64,000 nt of DNA from positions 1 through 64,000 of the forward strand of contig CACYQT010000001.1 in the NCBI GenBank assembly GCA_902776645.1, given 5' to 3'. A model generated the notes under the pieces. That model saw only the letters and a list, made by a program, of their open reading frames with translations. It ran no database searches and had not been told where the DNA came from. Both the position numbers and the translations under genes were made by a program. The stretch comes from an uncultured bacterium (GTDB taxonomy: Bacteria; Verrucomicrobiota; Lentisphaeria; Oligosphaerales; Oligosphaeraceae). Shown here piece after piece: positions 57,948 to 64,000 of the stretch. Each line of letters starts with the position of its first letter. Position 1 is the first letter of the stretch.

Positions 57948-59957
57948 ATGGCAAGATACACACAAGACAAAGAACTTGAGCAATACCGGTCGCTGATGGA
58001 GCCGCCGGAGCATTTTGAAGACGGCTTCACCTGGAAGACGGTCGTCGGCGCCGTGTTTTTGGGCATGCTGATCATGCCTGGAAGCATGTATCTGTCTCTG
58101 GTCGTGGGACCTGAGGCGAACATGGACACGGCGGCGCGGTGGGTGACGATCATCCTCTTCGCGGAAATCGCGCGGCGGTCGTTCAAAGATTTGAAGATGC
58201 AGGAAATTTACATCTTCTATTATATGGCGGGTTTGGCAATGGCGTCGCCGTTCCAAGGGTTGCTATGGAACCAATATCTTGTGCAATCTGATTATGCGAA
58301 CGCGATGGGTGTCGCACAGGAGATTCCGTCATGGTGGGCGCCGTCTGCGGAAATCATTCGTGAACAAGGACATACATTCTTCACCAAGGCTTGGTTGGGG
58401 CCGATCATGCTGATCATCGTCGGCCTGCTGGTCAGCCGATTGGACCAGTATGGCTTCGGCTACGTGCTCTATCGAATCACGAACGACGTGGAGGAGCTTC
58501 CGTTCCCGATGGCTCCTGTGGCGGCGGCCGGCATCACGGCGTTGGCGCAGACAAAGGAAGACAAAGAGCGTTGGCGTTGGCGCTGCTTCTCCATCGGCGC
58601 CATTCTCGGTCTGACGTTCGGTCTTTTCTACATCGCCATCCCGTCCATTTCCGGTGCGTTGCTGGACAAGCCAATTCAGCCGCTGCCGATTCCGTGGCAG
58701 GACTTTACGCCAGCCATCTCCAAAATCCTGCCCGCCACGCCGATGAACATCAGCTTCAACTTGCTGTGGTTCTTCCAAGGCATGGTCCTGCCATTCTGGG
58801 CGGTCATCGGCGGTGCGTTCGGCGTTGTTTTCACATTGATTGCCAATCCGATTCTCTACAAATACGGCGTTCTTTCCCACTGGGATTCGCAGATGGACGT
58901 CATCAACACGTTGTATTCCAACAACGTTGACTTCTATCTGTCTTTCTCCCTTGGTATTACGCTGGCCGTCACGGTCGTTTCGCTCGGCAAGGTCCTGACG
59001 CCGTTGGTGAACGCGTGGCGCAACCGCCGCGGCAACATGGCCGCCTTGGAGGCAAGTGTCACGGGCCAGAAGCGTGAATCGACATGGCGCCGCCTGCTCG
59101 TCAACGATCCGCGGCGCGGCGACTTCTCCATCTGGATCGCCCTCTCCATTTATGTGCTGACCAACGGTTTCTGGATCGGCCTTTCCTGCTGGCTGATCGA
59201 AGGCTTCCCATGGCACTTCTTCGTGTTCTACGCGTTGGTGCTGACGCCGTTGCTCTCCTACGCGACGGCCAAGCTGGAAGGCCTCTGCGGCCAGGCGCTG
59301 TCCATTCCTTATATAAGAGAGGCGACATACATCCTCAGCGGCTACAAAGGCGTGAAGATCTGGTTCGCCCCCGTGCCGATTCCGAACTACGGTGTGGAAA
59401 CCGTCAACTTCCGTGTGTTGGAACTGACCGGAACGAAGATCTCCAGCCAGATCAAGACGCAGATCGTGACGGTGCCGATCATCATCATCGCCTCCATCGT
59501 CTTCTCGACGATGCTGTGGAGCATGGCGGAAGTGCCTTCCGCCGCCTATCCGTACGCGCAGAAGATGTGGGAATTGAACGCGAAAAACGCCTGCTTGACG
59601 TTCAGTTCGACGATGGAAGGCGGCTCCATGTTCATGGAGGCCCTGCGGCTGAAATACGTGCTGGTGGGGCTTGGTTCGGGTGTCATTTCATTTACCGTCC
59701 TCTCTGTGCTCGGACTGCCGACGCTGCTGGTCTTCGGCATGGTCCGCGGCCTCGGCCAATGGACGCCGTCCGGCGTCATTTTCGAATTGCTCGGCGCGCT
59801 CATCGGCCGTTTCTACTTCAAGAAACGCTTCGGCGACCAATGGATGAAATACACGCCGATCCTGCTGGCAGGCTTCTCCTGCGGCATGGGTCTGATCGGT
59901 ATGGTTTCCGTGGCGTTCACGATCCTGAACAAGATGATGGCCCCGCTGGTCTTCTAA
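57948..59957 (+). CDS. Polytopic OPT/DUF6785-like membrane protein, first of the pair
   Basis: 669 residues with about 14 membrane segments. A soluble start (ARYTQDKELEQYRSLMEPPE) leads to WKTVVGAVFLGMLIMPGSMY. Motifs include NDVEELPFPMAPVAAAGITA, resembling the Pro-rich motif of oligopeptide transporters, and LEGLCGQALSIPYIREATYI. It lies 61 bases after the giant permease and 33 before its relative, in one transcription unit. Likely a transporter; substrate unknown. Confidence 0.82.
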   Translation: MARYTQDKELEQYRSLMEPPEHFEDGFTWKTVVGAVFLGMLIMPGSMYLSLVVGPEANMDTAARWVTIILFAEIARRSFKDLKMQEIYIFYYMAGLAMASPFQGLLWNQYLVQSDYANAMGVAQEIPSWWAPSAEIIREQGHTFFTKAWLGPIMLIIVGLLVSRLDQYGFGYVLYRITNDVEELPFPMAPVAAAGITALAQTKEDKERWRWRCFSIGAILGLTFGLFYIAIPSISGALLDKPIQPLPIPWQDFTPAISKILPATPMNISFNLLWFFQGMVLPFWAVIGGAFGVVFTLIANPILYKYGVLSHWDSQMDVINTLYSNNVDFYLSFSLGITLAVTVVSLGKVLTPLVNAWRNRRGNMAALEASVTGQKRESTWRRLLVNDPRRGDFSIWIALSIYVLTNGFWIGLSCWLIEGFPWHFFVFYALVLTPLLSYATAKLEGLCGQALSIPYIREATYILSGYKGVKIWFAPVPIPNYGVETVNFRVLELTGTKISSQIKTQIVTVPIIIIASIVFSTMLWSMAEVPSAAYPYAQKMWELNAKNACLTFSSTMEGGSMFMEALRLKYVLVGLGSGVISFTVLSVLGLPTLLVFGMVRGLGQWTPSGVIFELLGALIGRFYFKKRFGDQWMKYTPILLAGFSCGMGLIGMVSVAFTILNKMMAPLVF

Positions 59958-59990
59958 CGTCCTACACAGCTCACACGAACAGAATCAACT

Positions 59991-62900
59991 ATGCGTAAAG
60001 ACAACGAAAACATAACGATACGTTCCCTGATACTGGGAATCATCTTCTCGGCGCTGTTCGCCATCCTGACGGTCGTGCTGGAAAACCGGCAGGAGATGCT
60101 GCCGACGGGCAACCAGGTCGCCCTTTTCCCGTACATCATGCTTGTCTTCCTGGTCGTCCTCATCAATCCGTTCTTCCGGCTGGTGCGGTTCATCAAGCCA
60201 TTGTCATTGGCGGAGCTGCTGATCATTTTCGTCATGTGCATGGTGTCGTCCGGCATCTCGACGTTCGGTCTGACGGGGCAGGTCGTGCCGATCATCAGCG
60301 GCCTTTTCAACCGTGAATGGAACAACGACCAGACGGAATGGAACCGCTACGTGGAGCCGTACGTCAATGAGAACTTCTTCATTTCCGAGCCCGGAACTTC
60401 CAAATTGGCAAAGGATTACGCTGCGGAAATCGCCGTTCTGACGCCGTTGCAGGCGAAACTGTCGGAACTGACGAAACAGCGCGACAAGGCGACGCAGGAC
60501 CTGCAGACGACGAACGCGAAGATCCGCATCCAGGAGGCGCGCACCTACGGTGTCGCGCCGGGCGTCATCCCGAACTTGAAGGAGCAGATCGCGGAGCTGA
60601 AGGCGAAAGAAAACGCGAATCCGGCGGACGTGCAGGCGTTGCAGAAGAAACTAGACGACATTCTCGCGAACGCGAACGCGGAGGAACTGGCCAAGCTCAA
60701 CGACCTGCATGCGAAAGTCGAATCGCTGATAAAGGAGCGCGAATCCTTCACGCAACCGATCGAAGCGCAGCAAAAGCTTGTGGATGAACAGGATAAAGTG
60801 GTCGTTGAAAAACGCAACATCCTGAAGGAGCATGACCAGAAGGCGTTCGACAAGGTGCAGCTGTTCCGCCGCGGCCTGCCTGCGGAGGACCGTTCCTTCC
60901 CGGGCATCGTCTTCACGACGGACGACGACGCGTCCTCCTATTTCCGCCGTCTGGGGCGTCTCGTCAAAGGGCGCAAGGCGGCCGACAAGCTGAAGACCGC
61001 CAAGAAGGACGGCGCGGACGGCCCCGCCGTCATCCGCGAGACCATCGAACTGCTGAAGCCCTGCGCGGACATGAAGGTCGTAAAAGACGATATCATCATC
61101 CTGACGGACACGGACGAGCAACTGGCCCAGCGGATCACGAATCTTGACGCTCAGTTGGCGGAACTCAATCAGAAGAAACGCATTGCGACGCTGGAGGAGG
61201 TTCGCGCGTTCGAAAAGGAGATTGAACGGCTCGTCGACAACCGGAAGGATCTGGAGGACGACATAAAGGACAACAAGAAGGAGATCGAACGGAAGAACAA
61301 GGAGGTCGTCATCTGCGAACGCGTCAACAAGACCATCGATTCGCTGACGACGCTGGCGACCGATTGGAACAAGACCACGAACAAAAACGAGCAGATCGAC
61401 GCCATTCTGGCGACGTTCCCGAGCTTCGACGCGTCGCTGTCCCGCTACTTCATCGGGCAGGTGCCGTGGTCGCATTGGGCGCGGCCGCTGATGTATTGGG
61501 GCGTCGTCGTCGCGTTGACGTACATGATCCTGCTTTGCTTCAACCTGCTGATCTTCCGCCAGTGGGCGTATAACGAAAAACTGATCTTCCCGTTGATGGA
61601 GCTTCCGGAAGTCATGGTCGGTCTGGACGGCGGCGAGACGAAGCCGACGGACATCATGCCCGCCGTGTTCAAGAACGGCCTGTTCTGGGTCGGTTTCGCG
61701 ATTTCCGCGGGCGTCATGGGATGGAACGTGTTGTGCAGGACGGATATCCTGCCCGGCCTGACGCAGCTGGACCTCTACAATTCATGGACACCGTTCATCC
61801 GCAACAGCATGTTCAAGGCGTTGGTCGGCGCGCGCTCCATGGTTTTCTTCACGCTGATCGGTCTGGCGTTCCTGATTCCGAAGAAGGTCTCCTTCTCCCT
61901 GTGGTTCTTCCATGTGTTCTACATGATTCTGCTGATGATACTTGTGGCGTTCGGCTATGGTCAGAACGAATCGTCGTTCCCGTCGGAATGGTGGTACACG
62001 CTGAACTTCCGCACGGCCATCGGCGGCGGCGCCCTCCTGGTCTTCGCGGCGTTGGTCTTGTGGAAATGCCGGCAGGTCATCCTGTGCGTCTTCCAGCCGG
62101 GCAAGCTTGAAAACGTGACGGAAGACGAACGGCGCGAGCTGCGCGTCGCATCCGCTTTGTTCCTGGGCGGTTCCGCCCTTCTGATCTTCATCCTCTGGTA
62201 TGTCATGCACGTCAATTTCATCTACGCGGTCTGCGGCTACGCGATCATCATCATCATCACGATCGGCCTCGTGCGGGCCGTCGCGGAAGGCGGTGTCCTG
62301 GGCTTCCAGGCATGGACGTCGCCGTTCCATTTCATCCGCCACATCTTCGGTTTCGACACGAAGATGACGGCCCCCCACCTGTTCGCGCCGCTGATGATCT
62401 ACTACGCGATTATGTTCCTGGATATCAAGACGTTCATCGCCCCCGCCATGGCGAACGCCCTGAAGATCCGCGACGACGCGAAGATGTCGCGGGCCCGCTA
62501 CCACATCGGCGTGGTGGGCGGCATTCTCATCTCCGTCATCGTGGCGATCGGCGTGGCGATCATGATGTGCTACGAGCCCGGACAAGGCGCCGACACCATG
62601 CACAGCTGGTTCTACACGATGTTCCCGAAATCGCTGTTCACGGGCATCGGCGACATTTCGAAAGTTCCGCCGACGGCCACATGGGGCCTCCGCGGCTGGC
62701 TGCTGTTCGGCGCCGTCCTCATGGCCGTCCTGCTGTATTTCCGCCAGACGTCCTTCTGGCTGCCGCATCCCATCGGCCTGATCATGCTCGTCAACCCGCT
62801 GATGGCGGCCTACTGGTTCTCCATCCTGCTTGGATGGCTGGCCAAATCGCTCGTCACAAAATACGCGAATAAAAACACATACGCCAAAGTGCGCGGCCTC

Positions 62901-63002
62901 TTCATCGGCCTCATCATCGGCGAACTGCTCGTGGTCTTCATCGCCATGATCATCTCGCTGACGATGCAGAAACGCCTTGGCATCGACCTCAATCGAATGT
63001 AA
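59991..63002 (+). CDS. DUF6785-like membrane protein with large coiled-coil insertion
   Basis: 1003 residues. Three membrane segments come first (residues about 10-110). A hydrophilic insert of about 350 residues follows (about 136-483), mostly coiled coil (LSELTKQRDKATQDLQTTNA, RNILKEHDQKAFDKVQ, LEDDIKDNKKEIERKNKEVV). The main membrane domain then begins VPWSHWARPLMYWGV and FRQWAYNEKLIFPLMELPEV, blocks shared with the gene at 10116, where the insert is only about 100 residues and not coiled coil. The insert is probably periplasmic. An envelope-spanning or docking role is inferred. Confidence 0.82.
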   Translation: MRKDNENITIRSLILGIIFSALFAILTVVLENRQEMLPTGNQVALFPYIMLVFLVVLINPFFRLVRFIKPLSLAELLIIFVMCMVSSGISTFGLTGQVVPIISGLFNREWNNDQTEWNRYVEPYVNENFFISEPGTSKLAKDYAAEIAVLTPLQAKLSELTKQRDKATQDLQTTNAKIRIQEARTYGVAPGVIPNLKEQIAELKAKENANPADVQALQKKLDDILANANAEELAKLNDLHAKVESLIKERESFTQPIEAQQKLVDEQDKVVVEKRNILKEHDQKAFDKVQLFRRGLPAEDRSFPGIVFTTDDDASSYFRRLGRLVKGRKAADKLKTAKKDGADGPAVIRETIELLKPCADMKVVKDDIIILTDTDEQLAQRITNLDAQLAELNQKKRIATLEEVRAFEKEIERLVDNRKDLEDDIKDNKKEIERKNKEVVICERVNKTIDSLTTLATDWNKTTNKNEQIDAILATFPSFDASLSRYFIGQVPWSHWARPLMYWGVVVALTYMILLCFNLLIFRQWAYNEKLIFPLMELPEVMVGLDGGETKPTDIMPAVFKNGLFWVGFAISAGVMGWNVLCRTDILPGLTQLDLYNSWTPFIRNSMFKALVGARSMVFFTLIGLAFLIPKKVSFSLWFFHVFYMILLMILVAFGYGQNESSFPSEWWYTLNFRTAIGGGALLVFAALVLWKCRQVILCVFQPGKLENVTEDERRELRVASALFLGGSALLIFILWYVMHVNFIYAVCGYAIIIIITIGLVRAVAEGGVLGFQAWTSPFHFIRHIFGFDTKMTAPHLFAPLMIYYAIMFLDIKTFIAPAMANALKIRDDAKMSRARYHIGVVGGILISVIVAIGVAIMMCYEPGQGADTMHSWFYTMFPKSLFTGIGDISKVPPTATWGLRGWLLFGAVLMAVLLYFRQTSFWLPHPIGLIMLVNPLMAAYWFSILLGWLAKSLVTKYANKNTYAKVRGLFIGLIIGELLVVFIAMIISLTMQKRLGIDLNRM

Positions 63003-63032
63003 AGAACCATAACTATCTCAACGACAGTCACT

Positions 63033-63680
63033 ATGGAAAAAATACCAGAACAAAAACATGTCAGTTGGGGCGTCACGTTCAACGTGAGCTGGGCGGGAAT
63101 CAGACGCCGTTTCTTCCGGTCGCTGGTGACGATGTCCGGCGTCGTCCTGGCCATCGCCTTCCTGACATACATGCAGATCATGAACAAGATCGTGAACGCG
63201 CTGATCGACGCGCACGACCCCGTGCTGGACGCGGTCCTGCAGGCCGCCGGCGTGGAAATCCACGAAAGCGGCTCCAACGACAGCATCCTGCTGCTGATCA
63301 TCCTGTCGCTTCTGGCGTGCTTCGTCGGCATCGTGAATTCGATGCTGATGAGCGTGACGGAGCGCATCAAGGAGATCGGCACGCTGAAATGCCTCGGGGC
63401 GCTGGACGGCTTCATCGTGCGGAGCTATTTCATCGAATCGTCCGTGCAGGGCGTCGCGGGCACATGCCTGGGATGCCTGCTGGGGATGGTCGTCTCCATA
63501 ACGGTCGCGTTCATGAGCTACAAGATGCATGTGGCGGCGCATTTCCCGTGGCTGGGCCTTTTCGAGGCCCTCGGGATTTCGCTGCTGACGGGGACGCTGC
63601 TGTCCATTTCAGCGGCCATATTGCCGGCCTACATGGCCGCGAAGAAACAGCCTGTTGACGCCATGAGGGTAGAAGAGTGA
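63033..63680 (+). CDS. Minimal FtsX-type ABC permease
   Basis: 215 residues. Amphipathic start, then four membrane segments (LVTMSGVVLAIAFLTYMQIM; ILLLIILSLLACFVGIVNSM; VQGVAGTCLGCLLGMVVSIT; LTGTLLSISAAILPAYMAAK). The cytoplasmic coupling segment is SVTERIKEIGTLKCLGALDG, the FtsX/MacB signature, and PAYMAAKKQPVDAMRVEE closes it. The large periplasmic domain of MacB is reduced to a short loop. The next ATPase gene overlaps its stop (GTGA). Confidence 0.92.
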   Translation: MEKIPEQKHVSWGVTFNVSWAGIRRRFFRSLVTMSGVVLAIAFLTYMQIMNKIVNALIDAHDPVLDAVLQAAGVEIHESGSNDSILLLIILSLLACFVGIVNSMLMSVTERIKEIGTLKCLGALDGFIVRSYFIESSVQGVAGTCLGCLLGMVVSITVAFMSYKMHVAAHFPWLGLFEALGISLLTGTLLSISAAILPAYMAAKKQPVDAMRVEE

Positions 63681-64000
63681 GCACTCAAGAAGATATCATT
63701 GTGAAGGCGCGCGGCGTGACGAAAGTCTATACGATGGGCGCGGAAAAAGTCCATGCGTTGCGCGGAATCGATCTCGATGTCCGCCGTGGTGAATATCTGT
63801 CGATTCTGGGGCCCTCGGGCTCCGGCAAATCGACGTTCTTCAACATGGTCGGCGGCCTCGACCGCCCGACGGAAGGCCATGTGGAGATCGACGGATATTC
63901 GCTGTCCGATTTGAACCAGAAGCAGCTGGCATGGGTCCGCTGCCACAAGATGGGATACATCTTCCAGTCGTTCAATCTGATCATGACGATGACGGCGTTG
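63677..64000 (+). CDS. Second LolD/MacB-type ABC ATPase, truncated by the window end
   Basis: GTG start at 63677 overlaps the permease TGA. 108 codons are visible. The start STQEDIIVKARGVTKVYTMG is followed by Walker A GPSGSGKSTFFNMVGG and the Q-loop region MGYIFQSFNLIMTMTAL; the signature and Walker B lie beyond the edge. It closely resembles the ATPase at 51775 (RCHKMGYIFQSFN versus RCHKIGYIFQSYN), so the two probably arose by duplication. Confidence 0.95.
   Translation, partial: MSTQEDIIVKARGVTKVYTMGAEKVHALRGIDLDVRRGEYLSILGPSGSGKSTFFNMVGGLDRPTEGHVEIDGYSLSDLNQKQLAWVRCHKMGYIFQSFNLIMTMTAL

Noticed and set aside
1-64000. tRNA, rRNA, insertion sequences, prophage or attachment sites
   Set aside because: I looked in the gaps for tRNA-like arms, transposase genes with inverted repeats and integrases, and saw none. 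Short tRNAs in unusual form could still have been missed by eye.

Overview
The window looks like a chromosomal segment of a Gram-negative, anaerobic member of the PVC superphylum (Verrucomicrobiota / Lentisphaerota / Kiritimatiellota). The reasons are a Kdo transferase (lipopolysaccharide), an oxygen-sensitive class III ribonucleotide reductase with its activase, a second glycyl-radical activase, a V-type rather than F-type ATPase, and families common in that group: DUF1080, GHL6 and GHL10-type glycosidases, DUF4175, DUF6785-like membrane proteins and HEAT-repeat lipoproteins. The phylum call is inference from gene content. Most genes are GC-rich (gcg, ggc, gac codons). Two clearly AT-richer genes, the ATPase at 3202-4404 and the nuclease at 41893-43782, look acquired. 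I saw no tRNA, rRNA, CRISPR array, insertion sequence or prophage.

Layout. 1-2.0 kb (minus): end of an unknown Gly/Pro-rich protein gene, a GHL10-type glycosidase, a lipoprotein. 2.0-3.1: mnmA. 3.2-4.6: an AAA ATPase preceded by a 32-bp phased operator-like array. 4.6-6.6 (minus): purine nucleoside phosphorylase and an orphan etfA. 6.8-12.2: HEAT lipoprotein, DUF1080 protein, DUF6785-like transporter. 12.2-15.3: gmhA-like gene diverging from dnaN-recF. 15.4-16.4: orphan YejB-like permease. 16.6-22.1: GAF/PP2C phosphatase, waaA, glycyl-radical activase, EamA transporter, trmO. 22.3-27.5: GHL6 glycosidase convergent with a giant DUF4175 protein. 27.7-36.3: nine-gene V-ATPase operon (H-C-I-K-F-E-A-B-D). 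36.3-41.6: nrdD, a redoxin, nrdG and a PHP phosphatase, preceded by a 525-bp regulatory gap. 41.9-43.8: DUF1016-type nuclease with remarkable repeats. 43.9-51.6 (minus): glycosidase, aminotransferase, enolase-superfamily enzyme, Asp-box protein, tyrosine phosphatase. 51.8-64.0: an unusual transport module made of an ABC ATPase, a PqqD-like protein, a 1643-residue fusion of a degenerate M28 peptidase with an FtsX permease, two polytopic OPT/DUF6785-like proteins, a minimal FtsX permease and a second ABC ATPase that runs off the end.

Three things stand out. (1) The 51.8-64.0 kb module has a gene set and fusion I do not recognise as a described system. (2) The nuclease gene carries an in-frame array of about nine palindromes whose two arms change together, and a second repeat tract that is read in two different frames within one ORF; it appears to be a DUF1016 nuclease fused to a winged helix normally found on other proteins. 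(3) Many intergenic spaces hold short tandem 7-10-mers of several unrelated sequences (TAAAAGC/TAAAGGC, TCTAGAAT, TTAGTGG, AATTAAC and others), and these often supply the stop codon, and sometimes the last residues, of the upstream gene.
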